From positions 124,001 through 188,000 of the forward strand of contig CAZTMT010000004.1 in the NCBI GenBank assembly GCA_964615335.1: a DNA stretch of 64,000 nucleotides. The letters are read 5' to 3'. A program made the translations under genes and the position numbers. Numbering within the stretch: the stretch's first letter is position 1; each line of letters begins with the position of its first letter. Below the pieces are notes generated by a model, which saw only the letters and a program-made list of their open reading frames with translations, was not told the DNA's origin and did not search any database. This document shows positions 26,455 to 35,544 of the stretch, in pieces. Origin of the DNA: HR10 sp964615335 (GTDB lineage: Bacteria; Acidobacteriota; Blastocatellia; HR10).

Positions 26455-27715
26455 AGATCCCTCCTTGTGGGAAAATTCGGCGAGGCTTTCCCCGTGTGAT
26501 CGGAGATCGCGTGAAGTCCTCCAGGCGATGAGCCAGACGCTCATAAATGCGGCTGGCGATCTGGGCCGCCGTCAAGCCGCGCTCCCGCGCGCCGTGAACG
26601 ATCACCGTGACAACCCATCGAGGATTCGCTACGGGGGCGAAAGAGGTGAAAAGCCCGAGCCACAAGGAGCCGCTGCGGCAGCTCCCGGTCTTTCCGGCGA
26701 AAGAGATGGCTGGCGTGTAGGCGAGCTTGGCTGTCCCGTATTCCACGGCGGCGACCATCCCGGCGATCAGGCTCTCGCGATGTTCCGGGGCCAGCTCTAT
26801 GCGGCGGTGCACCTGTGGAGTGAAGGACATCGCAGACTCGTCGCCCGGGACGACCCGAGCGGGGCGGTAGAGTGTCCCCCCGTTGACCAGAGCTGAGGTG
26901 AGAACGGCCAATTGCAGAGCGGTCACGGCAAAACCATCCCCGTGGCTCGCCATGCGCCCGACGGAAGCGACTGTCGTGGGGGACCTCCGGCCCCTTCTGG
27001 GCGTGGGAGGGCGCTCGCTCGGAAGGCGACCGGCACTCTCGCGGGGCAGGTTGATTCCCGTCGGTTGGCCCAGACCCCACTGGCGCGCATAGTGCAGGAT
27101 CGTGCTGCGTCCCAGCCGCTCTCCGAGGATCTCGAAGTATTGATTGTTCGAGTGCGCCAGTGCTTCGATCAGATTCATCGCCATCGAATTCCCCCCAAGA
27201 GGAAGAGGGGTCTGCGCATCAATCAGTCCCTCCTTCAGTCCGGCCAGTCCGACCAGCAATTTAATCGTCGAGCAGGGTTTGAATGCCTTCTGAATGGCCC
27301 ACTGCTGATTGACGATGCTCAGGATGCGCCCCGAATACGGATCCATGACGACCACTGTCCCGGCGTGGCCGCGCAGTGCCTCAAGGGCCGCCTGGCGCAC
27401 CTCAGGGTCTTCGCCTCGCAGATCGTCGCGTCGGATGGCCGCCTGGCTGGCGCGTTTAGTGGCCGCATCCAGGCGAGCCAGGCGCCGCATTACGGCTCGA
27501 CGTCGCGCTTGTCGCCGACTCGCGCGCTCTCGCGATCGCGCCGGAAGTCTCCGGGCCTGTGCCCGAGAACGCTGGGGCTTTCCCTGGGAGCTACGCAAGA
27601 GAAGGGGGACTTCCGAGCCGATCTCGCTTCGGGGGGAAGATTCAATGGGATGAGGTCTGCAGTCAAACAGCAGGAGCACGCAAACAGCCATCCACACGAG
27701 CGTCCGCCTTCTCAT
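26432..27715 (-). CDS. Penicillin-binding protein, transpeptidase domain
   Basis: A 427-residue exported protein carrying a penicillin-binding transpeptidase domain, which cross-links peptidoglycan in the periplasm. The three active-site motifs are present: STIK (nucleophile Ser), SNN, and KTG (in AGKTGSC). An N-terminal hydrophobic segment ending LLLFDC may be a signal anchor or a poor lipobox, followed by a strongly Arg/Ala-rich linker (about 45-100). No separate dimerisation or transglycosylase domain is visible, so it is a compact single-domain PBP. A class D beta-lactamase is less likely because the second motif is SNN rather than SxV. GGAGGGATCGA precedes ATG 27715. Confidence 0.88.
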   Translation of the reverse strand: MRRRTLVWMAVCVLLLFDCRPHPIESSPRSEIGSEVPLLLRSSQGKPQRSRAQARRLPARSRERASRRQARRRAVMRRLARLDAATKRASQAAIRRDDLRGEDPEVRQAALEALRGHAGTVVVMDPYSGRILSIVNQQWAIQKAFKPCSTIKLLVGLAGLKEGLIDAQTPLPLGGNSMAMNLIEALAHSNNQYFEILGERLGRSTILHYARQWGLGQPTGINLPRESAGRLPSERPPTPRRGRRSPTTVASVGRMASHGDGFAVTALQLAVLTSALVNGGTLYRPARVVPGDESAMSFTPQVHRRIELAPEHRESLIAGMVAAVEYGTAKLAYTPAISFAGKTGSCRSGSLWLGLFTSFAPVANPRWVVTVIVHGARERGLTAAQIASRIYERLAHRLEDFTRSPITRGKPRRIFPQGGIYESCPLP

Positions 27716-27811
27716 TCGATCCCTCCTGCAGTCGAAGTTCCCGCATCTGTCAGGATCTCCCGTACAAGCTGTAGGACTCCGCAGGGAGCTCCTCTCCACC
27801 TCAGAAGGTTT

Positions 27812-27841
27812 AATATACCATCGAGCTTTCCGGCTGCTCAA
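27812..27841 (-). promoter_or_regulatory. Promoter of the penicillin-binding protein operon
   Basis: Minus-strand TATATT (27812-27817) with TTGAGC (27836-27841) 18 bases upstream. The leader to ATG 27715 would be about 90 bases. Confidence 0.5.
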
Positions 27842-27874
27842 CCACAGCCGGGGTCCTCGCAGATGATCAGGTAC

Positions 27875-27903
27875 TTGATTTTACGAGAGGATGGGACTAT
27901 CAT
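27875..27903 (+). promoter_or_regulatory. Promoter of the rimP-nusA-infB-rbfA operon
   Basis: TTGATT (27875-27880), 17-base spacer, TATCAT (27898-27903). Transcription would start near 27910, placing the downstream hairpin inside the leader. Confidence 0.6.
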
Positions 27904-27943
27904 TTACTTCTCACTGTTCAAGTCGGGTTGGGGGGTGACACGG

Positions 27944-27970
27944 AGTGGGCATTTCGCCCACTTTATTTTT
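27944..27970 (+). promoter_or_regulatory. Terminator-like attenuator hairpin in the rimP leader
   Basis: A 7-bp stem AGTGGGC/GCCCACT (27944-27950 and 27956-27962) followed by TTTATTTTT, sitting between the operon promoter and rimP. Similar GTGGGC-type hairpins occur ahead of rimP in many bacteria (from memory). NusA, encoded in this operon, acts on pausing and termination, so autoregulation by premature termination is plausible. Confidence 0.65.
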
Positions 27971-27981
27971 GGAGGGGAGGT

Positions 27982-28461
27982 GTGAAACTCGCCGAGCGCG
28001 TGACGGAGATCATCGAACCGGTCGTCGCGACCCTGGGCTTTGAGCTGGTTCATGTAGAGATCGCCGGGGGGCGACGGGGGATGATCGTCCGCGTTCTCAT
28101 AGATAAGCCGGGAGGCGTCACCGTGGAGGATTGCGCCCGCGCGAGCGAGCGGATCGGAGGAATCCTGGATGTGGAGGATCCGATTCCGCATCGGTACGTG
28201 CTCGAGGTCTGCTCGCCGGGCATTGAGCGAGGGCTGTACCGCAGGAGCGATTACGAGCGATTCGCGGGCCAGATCGTCAAGATCGAGACGTGGGAGCAGA
28301 TCGAAGGGCGACGGCATTTCACGGGAGAGCTGGTGGGGATTGCTGGGGATCAGGTGACCTTGCGCGAGCGGGAGTTGAAACGAGACGTTCTGATCCCCTA
28401 TGCGAAGATTCGCAAAGCGCATCTGATGTTTGACTGGGGGAAGGCAGGAACCCGGCGATGA
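27982..28461 (+). CDS. rimP: Ribosome maturation factor RimP
   Basis: A 159-residue RimP, required for maturation of the 30S subunit. Visible: the N-terminal alpha/beta domain with GFELVHVEI and VTVEDCARASERIGGILD, the central YVLEVCSPGIERGLYRRSDY, and a C-terminal SH3-like domain with TGELVGI and IPYAKIRKAHL. The start is GTG 27982, directly after GGAGGGGAGGT; an open frame from 27928 would begin inside the leader hairpin. First gene of the operon encoding rimP, nusA, infB and rbfA. Confidence 0.93.
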   Translation: MKLAERVTEIIEPVVATLGFELVHVEIAGGRRGMIVRVLIDKPGGVTVEDCARASERIGGILDVEDPIPHRYVLEVCSPGIERGLYRRSDYERFAGQIVKIETWEQIEGRRHFTGELVGIAGDQVTLRERELKRDVLIPYAKIRKAHLMFDWGKAGTRR

Positions 28462-28519
28462 GATCGGGGCACGGCGCGCCGTGTCCCCACGGTGAGCAAA
28501 TTGCGAAACGGAAGATCGT

Positions 28520-29860
28520 ATGGCGCATCCACGAAGTCCCATTGCCGAAAGCATTGAGCTGCTCAGCCGGGAGAAGAACATTGACCCGGAGGCCGTCATC
28601 AATGCGCTCAAAGAGGCCATTCGCAAGGCCTATGAGAAGCAGCATCGGGCCGGGGAGGATATTGATGTCGAGTACAATCCGGAGACGGGGCAGATCGAGA
28701 TCTTCGCGCGGAAGGTCGTCGTGGAGCAGGTGACCGATCCGGCGCGCGAGATCACCCTGGAGGAGGCGAATCAGTTGGTCGAGGGGGCGGAGATCGGAGA
28801 CATCGTGGAGATTCCGCGCCCATTTGAAGGCCTGGGGCGCATTGCAGCTCAGATGGCCAAGCAAACCATCATGCAGAAGATGCGCGAGGCCGAACGACAG
28901 CGGATCTACGAGGAGTATGTGGGGCGCGTCGGAGAGCTGGTCAGCGGGTTCGTGAAACGCTTCGAGAAGAAGGGGGACATCATCGTGGATTTGGGCACGG
29001 TGGAGGCGCTCTTGCCTCGCTCCGAACAGTCCAAGGCGGAGCGGTATTCGGTCGGCGAGCGGATTCGCGCGGTGATCAAGGAGGTCACGCGAGGGGCCGG
29101 ACATCAGGTCATCCTCTCGCGAACCGCCCCGGAATTGATCCTGCGACTCTTCGAAATGGAAGTTCCTGAGATCTACGATGGGACGGTCCAAATCAAGGCC
29201 TGCGCGCGCGAGCCGGGAGAGCGCGCCAAAATCGCCGTGACTTCGACGGATCCGGATGTGGATCCTGTCGGAGCGTGCGTGGGGATGAAAGGCAGTCGCG
29301 TTCAGGCGGTCATCCGGGAGCTGCATGGAGAGAAGATTGACATCATCGAGTGGTCGGAGAATCCGGCTCGGCTGGCGGCCAACGCCTTGAGTCCGGCGAA
29401 AGTGAACCGCGTGCAGATCGTTGATCCGGTCGCGCGCCGTTTGGAAGTCGTCGTGGATGATGATCAGCTCTCGCTGGCCATTGGCAAGCAGGGGCAGAAT
29501 GTGCGCCTGGCGGTCAAGCTCGTGGGGTGGCATATTGATATCCGAAGCGAATCGGAACTCAGGCGCGAAGTGGCCGCTCAGATGGAGCAGCTCGTCTCCG
29601 GAGGGGGGACGCCCGTGAGCGCGCTCGAAGGGCGCCTCTCGGCCGCCCTGCTTGGGCAACTGAAGGCGAAAGGTTTTGTGACCCTGGAGCAGATCGCGGC
29701 CACGGCAGCGGATCATCTGGCGGCTGAATTGGATTGGAGCCTCGCTCAGGCGACAGAGGTCATCGCGCTCGCTCAAGAGGTCGCGCGGGGACAGAAGAGG
29801 GCTCCGGAGCCGGCGGGAAGCGCTTCCCCGACTGCGGAGGAGAATCCGACGCGATCCTAG
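28520..29860 (+). CDS. nusA: Transcription termination/antitermination factor NusA
   Basis: A 446-residue NusA, which binds RNA polymerase and modulates pausing, termination and antitermination. Domains: the RNAP-binding N-terminal domain (about 1-130), the S1 domain (about 135-200), KH1/KH2 (about 200-350) with VGACVGMKGSRVQAVIREL and SLAIGKQGQNVRLAVKL, and a C-terminal helix-hairpin-helix-like extension (about 375-430) followed by a polar tail. The 57 bases between rimP and nusA hold no other gene. Start ATG 28520; the upstream region lacks a clear ribosome binding site, suggesting coupling to rimP translation is weak. Confidence 0.95.
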   Translation: MAHPRSPIAESIELLSREKNIDPEAVINALKEAIRKAYEKQHRAGEDIDVEYNPETGQIEIFARKVVVEQVTDPAREITLEEANQLVEGAEIGDIVEIPRPFEGLGRIAAQMAKQTIMQKMREAERQRIYEEYVGRVGELVSGFVKRFEKKGDIIVDLGTVEALLPRSEQSKAERYSVGERIRAVIKEVTRGAGHQVILSRTAPELILRLFEMEVPEIYDGTVQIKACAREPGERAKIAVTSTDPDVDPVGACVGMKGSRVQAVIRELHGEKIDIIEWSENPARLAANALSPAKVNRVQIVDPVARRLEVVVDDDQLSLAIGKQGQNVRLAVKLVGWHIDIRSESELRREVAAQMEQLVSGGGTPVSALEGRLSAALLGQLKAKGFVTLEQIAATAADHLAAELDWSLAQATEVIALAQEVARGQKRAPEPAGSASPTAEENPTRS

Positions 29861-30044
29861 AGGGTCCCGTTGTGAGATGTCCGTCGAGCCCCCGGGGGCT
29901 CCCCACGCTGCGGAGAGATCGCGCGGGGTTCCCCATCCGGTCGAGGAGAAGGGGCCGGGATTCTCAGCATGTCTCTGACCTGCTCGCGGCCCGTTTACCA
30001 CAAGGGTGCGAGGCGGCGTCTCAGAGGTAAGGAGTGGAAGAGCG
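29861..30044 (+). other. nusA-infB gap; short reading frame at the usual ylxR position
   Basis: 184 bases where many bacteria encode the small RNA-binding protein YlxR. A GTG-initiated frame (29872-30030, 52 residues, arginine-rich, containing RRRGRDSQHVSD) faintly recalls the YlxR GRGAY region, but the cysteine pair is missing and there is no ribosome binding site. I cannot support it as a gene; it may be a remnant or chance. Confidence 0.25.
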
Positions 30045-32687
30045 ATGAAGAAGGTGCGGATTTATGAGTTGGCGAGGGAGTTGAAGCTGGAGCCTCGTCA
30101 AGTCATCGAGGAGGCGCGGCGGCTGGGTTTTGATGTGAGTGTGGCCTCCAATAGCTTGACGGAGGAACAGGCCGAGCAGATTCGTTCGCGCCATTATGCG
30201 CGAGGGCCGGAGATCTCACAGTTGAGGCCCCGATTGGTGAAGAAGGCGAAAGTGGCTCCCGGTGCGACGAGCGAGGCTGTGGCTTCAGGGGCTCCTCCGG
30301 CCAGCGAGAGAGCGCGTGAGGTCCCCGATTCGGCGGCGGGGATTCCGGCGGCGCAGCCTCCTTCGGGGGCTCCCCCAGCAAGCGAGAGAGCGCGTGATTC
30401 GGCAGCGGCTCGCCCTGTGCCCGAGCGCGCGCCGAGCGTGTCGGAAGCTCCTCCGCCACGGCCTGTCCGCGAAGCCGCTGAGCGGCCTGTGGAAGAACCG
30501 CGCATGAAAGTGATGCCTTTGAAGCCGGTCGCCCCTCCGCCTCCTCCAGCTTCCGCAGCGCGCGATGTGGGTCCGAAGGAGGAGGGGACATCGGCGGCGC
30601 CTGCGCCATCTGCCGCGGCTCCGGTTCCGGAACCGCGCCCCGAGCCAGCCCCCTCGCCTGAAGCGAAGCCGCGTCCCTCCCGGCCACAGGTTGTGATTCT
30701 GCGGCCCTCGAGCGCTCTGGGGCAGGCGGTAACTCCGGCTCCGGATGTGACCAGCACCGTCTATGTCCCTCCGCGCGATGAACGGCGGCGGCGCATTCGC
30801 CGTCCGCTGGGGCGGCCGGCTCCCCGTCCCACGCCGAGCGCCGAAGCTCCTGCGGCCGTCGCGCCACCGCCTCCGGAGGTGAAAGAGTTGAAGCCGATCC
30901 GGCTTCCGGAGACCGTGACCGTGCGGGAACTGGCCGAGAAGTTGCAGGTCAGCCCGCGCGAGGTGATCCAGAAACTTGTCGCGCGCCGCATCTTCGCGAC
31001 GATCAATCAGCCCCTGGATCAGGAAGTCGCCAGGGAGATCGGTCGGGAATTCGGATATGACGTTCACTTCACCTCCTTCGAGGAGCTGATCGAGGAGCAA
31101 GAGCTGGAGCGCCTCATCTCGGAGGGACAGGAGGAGGTCCTTGTGCCTCGGGCTCCTGTGGTGACAGTCATGGGGCATGTGGATCATGGGAAGACGACGC
31201 TTCTGGATGCGATTCGGCAGACGCGCGTGGCCGAGCAGGAGGCCGGAGGCATCACCCAGCATATCGGCGCTTATGTCGTCTCGGTGCCCGATCCGGATGA
31301 TCCCGCGCGGCAGCGAGAGATTGTCTTCTTGGACACGCCGGGGCATGAAGCCTTCACCATGATGCGCGCACGAGGGGCGCAGGTGACCGACATCGTCGTT
31401 CTGGTCGTCGCCGCCGATGATGGCGTCATGCCGCAGACGATCGAAGCGATCGAACATGCGCGCGCCGCGCGCGTGCCCATCATCGTCGCCATCAACAAGA
31501 TTGATAAGCCCGAGGCTAACCCGGAGCGGGTCCGCAAGGAACTGGCCGAGCACGGGCTGCTCTGGGACCGGTGGGGTGGGGATACGGTCATGGTCGAAGT
31601 CTCGGCGAAGCGCCGGATGAACCTGGACGCGCTTCTGGAGATGATCATTCTGACGGCCGACCTTCTGGATCTCAAAGCGAATCCGCATCGCAAAGCGATG
31701 GGCACGGTCCTGGAGGCGAAGCTCGATCGCGGGCGCGGTCCCGTGGCGACGGTTCTGGTCCAGCAAGGAACGTTGCGGGTGGGCGATTGGTTTGTCGTCG
31801 GCGCAACCTACGGGCGCGTGCGCGCGCTTCAGGATGATCGCGGGCGCGCCGTCTCAGAAGCCGGACCCTCGCGTCCTGTGGAGGTCCTGGGATTGGAGGC
31901 TGTCCCGCAAGCGGGAGATCGGCTTCTGGTCGTGGAGGATCAGGCGATGGCCGAGCGCATCGCCTCGGCTCGACAGCTCGAGCTGCGACAGGCGCGCGCG
32001 CGCATGGCGGCGATGACGTCGCTCGATCAGCTCTATCAGCGATTGCAAGCCGGAGAGGTCAAGGAGCTGCAGATCATCCTGAAAGCGGACGTGCAGGGCT
32101 CACTGGAAGCCTTGCGGCAGACGCTCGGGAAGCTCTCCAGCGAGAAGGTCAAAATCAATGTCATTCGCGCGGGCGTCGGGGCGATCACCGAATCCGATGT
32201 CTTGCTCGCGGCGGCCTCCCGGGATATGCAGCGGACGGCCTTGATCGTCGGATTCAATGTGCGCCCGGAACCGCGCGCTCGGGAGGTCGCTGAGCAGGAG
32301 GGGGTGGAGATTCGCCTCTACTCGGTCATCTACAAGGTCGAGGAAGATATTCGCAACGCCATGCTCGGATTGCTCGCTCCCGAGGAGAAGGAAGTCGTGC
32401 TCGGGCGCGCCGAGGTCCGTCAGGTCTTTCGCATCGCCAAAGTCGGCAATGTCGCCGGATGCTTCGTCCAAAGCGGCGTCATCCGCCGCAATGCCCGCGC
32501 GCGCGTCATCCGCGATCATGTCGTCGTCTACGAGGGGACGATCGCCTCGCTGCGCCGCTTCAAAGAGGATGTGACCGAAGTGAAGGAAGGCTTCGAATGC
32601 GGCCTCGCCCTGGAGAAGTTCAACGACATCAAAGAGGGCGATGTCATCGAGGCCTATGTGATCGAGCGGATCGCGCCGACACTCTGA
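30045..32687 (+). CDS. infB: Translation initiation factor IF-2
   Basis: An 880-residue IF-2, the GTPase that brings initiator tRNA to the 30S subunit. An N-terminal helix domain (KKVRIYELARELKL) is followed by a long Ala/Pro/Arg/Glu-rich linker (about 60-285), a second IF2-N module (VRELAEKLQVSPREVIQKL), then the G domain with GHVDHGKTT (P-loop), DTPGHEAFT and NKIDKPEA, and the C-terminal domains binding fMet-tRNA. ATG 30045 has GGAG ten bases upstream; an upstream in-frame GTG at 30006 gives residues unlike IF-2. Linker repeats (APPASERAR occurs twice) are low-complexity. Confidence 0.96.
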   Translation: MKKVRIYELARELKLEPRQVIEEARRLGFDVSVASNSLTEEQAEQIRSRHYARGPEISQLRPRLVKKAKVAPGATSEAVASGAPPASERAREVPDSAAGIPAAQPPSGAPPASERARDSAAARPVPERAPSVSEAPPPRPVREAAERPVEEPRMKVMPLKPVAPPPPPASAARDVGPKEEGTSAAPAPSAAAPVPEPRPEPAPSPEAKPRPSRPQVVILRPSSALGQAVTPAPDVTSTVYVPPRDERRRRIRRPLGRPAPRPTPSAEAPAAVAPPPPEVKELKPIRLPETVTVRELAEKLQVSPREVIQKLVARRIFATINQPLDQEVAREIGREFGYDVHFTSFEELIEEQELERLISEGQEEVLVPRAPVVTVMGHVDHGKTTLLDAIRQTRVAEQEAGGITQHIGAYVVSVPDPDDPARQREIVFLDTPGHEAFTMMRARGAQVTDIVVLVVAADDGVMPQTIEAIEHARAARVPIIVAINKIDKPEANPERVRKELAEHGLLWDRWGGDTVMVEVSAKRRMNLDALLEMIILTADLLDLKANPHRKAMGTVLEAKLDRGRGPVATVLVQQGTLRVGDWFVVGATYGRVRALQDDRGRAVSEAGPSRPVEVLGLEAVPQAGDRLLVVEDQAMAERIASARQLELRQARARMAAMTSLDQLYQRLQAGEVKELQIILKADVQGSLEALRQTLGKLSSEKVKINVIRAGVGAITESDVLLAAASRDMQRTALIVGFNVRPEPRAREVAEQEGVEIRLYSVIYKVEEDIRNAMLGLLAPEEKEVVLGRAEVRQVFRIAKVGNVAGCFVQSGVIRRNARARVIRDHVVVYEGTIASLRRFKEDVTEVKEGFECGLALEKFNDIKEGDVIEAYVIERIAPTL

Positions 32688-32748
32688 AGGAGGGGATCCG
32701 GCAAAAGAGGCGCGGGAGTTCGCGCTCGGAGCCCGAGGGAAGGAAACC

Positions 32749-33171
32749 ATGAAGCGCTATCGTCCCGAGCGGGTCGGCGAGCTGCTCAAGGAGGAACTCA
32801 GTCAGATCATCAGCTACGAGCTGGGAGACCCTCAGCTCGGTCTGGTCACGATCACGCATGTGAAGGTCAGCTCCGATCTGCGCCACGCGAAGGTTTATGT
32901 GAGCACACTGGGGACGCCCGAGGAATCGCGGCAGACCGTCGAGCGCTTGAACCATGCCGCGGGATTCATCCGACGACAGCTCTATCCGCGCCTCCACATG
33001 AAGGTGATCCCTGAGCTGGCGTTCTATTACGATGAGACGATCGCGCGCGCCGCGCGCATTGACGATCTCCTTTATGAGGAGAAGCGAGCCCGAGGGGAAT
33101 CCCTTCTGCCGACCGAGCCCTCACCGGAAGGCGCGGCTTCGGAGGGAGAATCCTCCTCGGAGATGTCATGA
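32749..33171 (+). CDS. rbfA: 30S ribosome-binding factor RbfA
   Basis: A 140-residue cold-shock-associated factor that binds immature 30S subunits. The KH-like fold is seen in RVGELLKEELSQIISYEL, a segment ending TITHVKVSSDLRHAKVYVS (about 33-51), and LKMKVIPEL-type core HMKVIPELAFYYDE (about 83-96). A polar tail after residue 115 is variable in the family. It starts 61 bases after infB with GAGGGAAGG as ribosome binding site. Last gene of the operon in this window. Confidence 0.93.
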   Translation: MKRYRPERVGELLKEELSQIISYELGDPQLGLVTITHVKVSSDLRHAKVYVSTLGTPEESRQTVERLNHAAGFIRRQLYPRLHMKVIPELAFYYDETIARAARIDDLLYEEKRARGESLLPTEPSPEGAASEGESSSEMS

Positions 33172-33220
33172 GGGAACTCTCGCGAGAGTCCTGATCTTGT
33201 GAGGACGGGGTGATTGAGAG

Positions 33221-34252
33221 ATGTTGGTCGTCATGCATGTGGCGGCGACCGAAGAGCACATCGCCGCCGTCGTCCGCAAGATCGAACAGTTGGGCTTCCG
33301 GGCTCACGTCATCCCGGGAGCGCAGCGCACGGCCATTGGGATCACGGGCAATCCGGGGCCACTGGATCCCGAACTCTTCGAGGGGATGCCCGGTGTTGTC
33401 GAAGCCATCCCCGTCTCCAAGCCCTATAAGCTCGTCAGTCGCGAGGTCAAGCCGGAGAAGACCATCGTGCGCGTCGGAGACGCGACGATCGGAGGCGATG
33501 AGGTGGCCATCATCGCCGGACCCTGCGCCGTCGAGAGCTGGGAGCAGACGATGACGGTCGCCGAAGGGGTGAGCCGCCTGGGCGTGAAATTCTTCCGCGG
33601 AGGAGCGTATAAGCCGCGCACGTCGCCCTATTCGTTTCAGGGGCTCGGCGAAGAGGGCTTGAAGATCCTGGCTGAAGTGCGCGCGCGCTTCGGCTTGAAG
33701 ATCGTGACCGAAGCCATAGATCATGAGAGCGCAGATCTGGTCGAGCGCTATGCGGACGTCATGCAGATCGGCGCGCGCAACATGCAGAATTTCAGTCTCC
33801 TGCGTCGCGCCGGGCAAGCGCGAATCCCCGTTCTGCTGAAGCGGGGAATGTCGGCGACGCTCGAGGAGCTGTTGCTGGCCGCCGAGTACATCATGGCCGA
33901 AGGGAACTACAACGTCATCCTCTGCGAGCGCGGCGTCCGCACCTTCGCCCAGCACACCCGTAATACGCTGGATCTCTCGATCGTGCCTGCCGTGCAGCAG
34001 GTGAGCCATCTCCCCATCATCGTGGATCCCAGCCACGGGACGGGACGCCGCGAGAAAGTGATCCCTCTGGCGCGAGCCGGAATCGCTGTCGGAGCCGATG
34101 GGATCATGGTCGAAGTCCACCCGGAGCCCGAACGGGCGCTCTCGGATGGGCCCCAGGCCCTGACGCTCCCGATGCTTCGCGATCTGGTGGAGCAGGTCCG
34201 CGAGATCGCCGCTCTCGTTCGAAAAGCGGAACGCCAGATCGCCTCGGCGTGA
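33221..34252 (+). CDS. aroF: 3-deoxy-7-phosphoheptulonate synthase (type I-beta)
   Basis: A 343-residue DAHP synthase condensing phosphoenolpyruvate and erythrose 4-phosphate, the first step of the shikimate pathway. The N-terminal 75 residues form the ferredoxin-like regulatory domain typical of the I-beta group. The TIM-barrel carries AGPCAVESWEQ (about 101-111), RGGAYKPRTSPYSFQG, LLKRGMSATLEE, and DPSHGTGRREKV with the metal-binding residues. Gene symbol follows common use for this group (some databases use aroG or aroA). No other shikimate genes are adjacent. Confidence 0.94.
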   Translation: MLVVMHVAATEEHIAAVVRKIEQLGFRAHVIPGAQRTAIGITGNPGPLDPELFEGMPGVVEAIPVSKPYKLVSREVKPEKTIVRVGDATIGGDEVAIIAGPCAVESWEQTMTVAEGVSRLGVKFFRGGAYKPRTSPYSFQGLGEEGLKILAEVRARFGLKIVTEAIDHESADLVERYADVMQIGARNMQNFSLLRRAGQARIPVLLKRGMSATLEELLLAAEYIMAEGNYNVILCERGVRTFAQHTRNTLDLSIVPAVQQVSHLPIIVDPSHGTGRREKVIPLARAGIAVGADGIMVEVHPEPERALSDGPQALTLPMLRDLVEQVREIAALVRKAERQIASA

Positions 34253-34303
34253 AGGAATCCCCGGAGACTCCCCGCGATCGAGGATTCCCGTTCGATCTCC
34301 CTC

Positions 34304-34333
34304 TTGCTCACCGGGTCGGGTTCCGACTAAATT
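34304..34333 (+). promoter_or_regulatory. Promoter of the lipoprotein gene (leaderless)
   Basis: TTGCTC (34304-34309), 18-base spacer, TAAATT (34328-34333). The GTG start codon begins only 7 bases after the -10 box, at the expected transcription start. Confidence 0.55.
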
Positions 34334-34340
34334 ACTCGGC

Positions 34341-35534
34341 GTGATCGCGCGAGCCAAAAGCGGGAGATTTCTGGCGCGCCGGATCTGGGGACGAAGGGGC
34401 GTTCTTCTGCTCGGAGCACTCGTTCTCCTTTCGGCCTGCACCCCTCGCATCGCCGTTCGTCCGCGCGTCCCTGTCTTCCCTCAGCTCATCGCCGAGTTAT
34501 CGGAAGAGGGGGGATACTTCCCGAGCGATAATCTCGTCTCCAACGAGCTGGGGTATCAAAAGGTCCTGCACAAGCTCGATGAGCTGAATGTGCGCGGCGG
34601 GGTCTACATTGGCGTCGGCCCCGAGCAGAATTTCACCTACATCGCGGCTGTGCGCCCGAGCTACGCCTTCATCCTTGACATCCGGCGCGATAACCTGTTG
34701 CAGCATCTCCTCTATAAGGCCCTGTTCGCTCTGGCCCGCACGCGCGCCGAGTATCTGGCTCTCTGGCTGAGCCGACCGCTGCGCGATGATCCCGATCGCG
34801 GGGACTCCTCGGGGCGTCCGGGGGAGCAGGCGTCGCTCGCCGAGCTGGTCGCGCGGGTGGATGCGGCGTCTCCGGACCCGATCTTTTTCCGAAAGACGCT
34901 TCAGCGCGTCTTCGAGCTGATCGAGCAGCGATTCGGCATGCCGTTGACCCCGGAGGATCGAGGGCGCATCGAGTACATCTATCGGAGTTTCTACGAAGAC
35001 GGGCTTGACATCCGATACGAGTCCCACTTTCGCCGCTCGTGGCGGCAATTTCCCACCTTACGCGAGCTGTTGCTGGAGACCGATCGCATGGGGCGGCCGC
35101 GCAACTTCCTCGCTTCCGAAGAGAGCTTTCGATCTCTGAAGCAACTGCACGAACAGGATCGCATCATCCCCGTGACGGGCGATTTCGCCGGGCCCAAAGC
35201 CCTGCGGGCGATTGGAGACTACGTGCGCCGTCTGGGCGAGACCGTATCGGTCTTTTACGTCTCGAACGTGGAGTACTATCTGCTTCAGAACGACACGTTC
35301 GCTCACTTCGCCGAGAACGTGAAGACTCTTCCCCGGACCCCGCGCAGCCTCATCATTCGGAGTTATGTGGGGTATGGATTCCCGCATCCGGAGGCCCTGC
35401 CCGGATACTTCATCACGACGCTGCTGCAGCGCATGGATGAGTTCCTGCGCCTGTACGAGGCGGGGGAGTATCGCACGTACTGGGATGTGGGCATGCTCGA
35501 TTACATCCCCATGGGGACTCCGCGCTCGCGGTGA
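34341..35534 (+). CDS. Conserved lipoprotein of unassigned function
   Basis: A 397-residue protein with a lipoprotein signal peptide: Arg-rich start, hydrophobic segment, lipobox LLSAC with the lipidated Cys at about residue 33. The mature protein opens with FPSDNLVSNELGYQ and GGVYIGVGPEQNFTYIAAVRP. A distal FYVSNVEYYLL segment lies around residue 307-317. These recall a bacterial family (LIC_10091-like in my memory) sometimes described as methyltransferase-like, but I cannot confirm a function. The gene starts with GTG, without ribosome binding site, directly at the predicted transcription start. It lies between aroF and mqnC. Confidence 0.7.
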   Translation: MIARAKSGRFLARRIWGRRGVLLLGALVLLSACTPRIAVRPRVPVFPQLIAELSEEGGYFPSDNLVSNELGYQKVLHKLDELNVRGGVYIGVGPEQNFTYIAAVRPSYAFILDIRRDNLLQHLLYKALFALARTRAEYLALWLSRPLRDDPDRGDSSGRPGEQASLAELVARVDAASPDPIFFRKTLQRVFELIEQRFGMPLTPEDRGRIEYIYRSFYEDGLDIRYESHFRRSWRQFPTLRELLLETDRMGRPRNFLASEESFRSLKQLHEQDRIIPVTGDFAGPKALRAIGDYVRRLGETVSVFYVSNVEYYLLQNDTFAHFAENVKTLPRTPRSLIIRSYVGYGFPHPEALPGYFITTLLQRMDEFLRLYEAGEYRTYWDVGMLDYIPMGTPRSR

Positions 35535-35544
35535 GGCCCCTCCG

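Noticed and set aside
26432..27715. Class D beta-lactamase
   Set aside because: STIK and KTG are present, but the second motif is SNN as in penicillin-binding proteins, and no class D YGN-type motif was seen.
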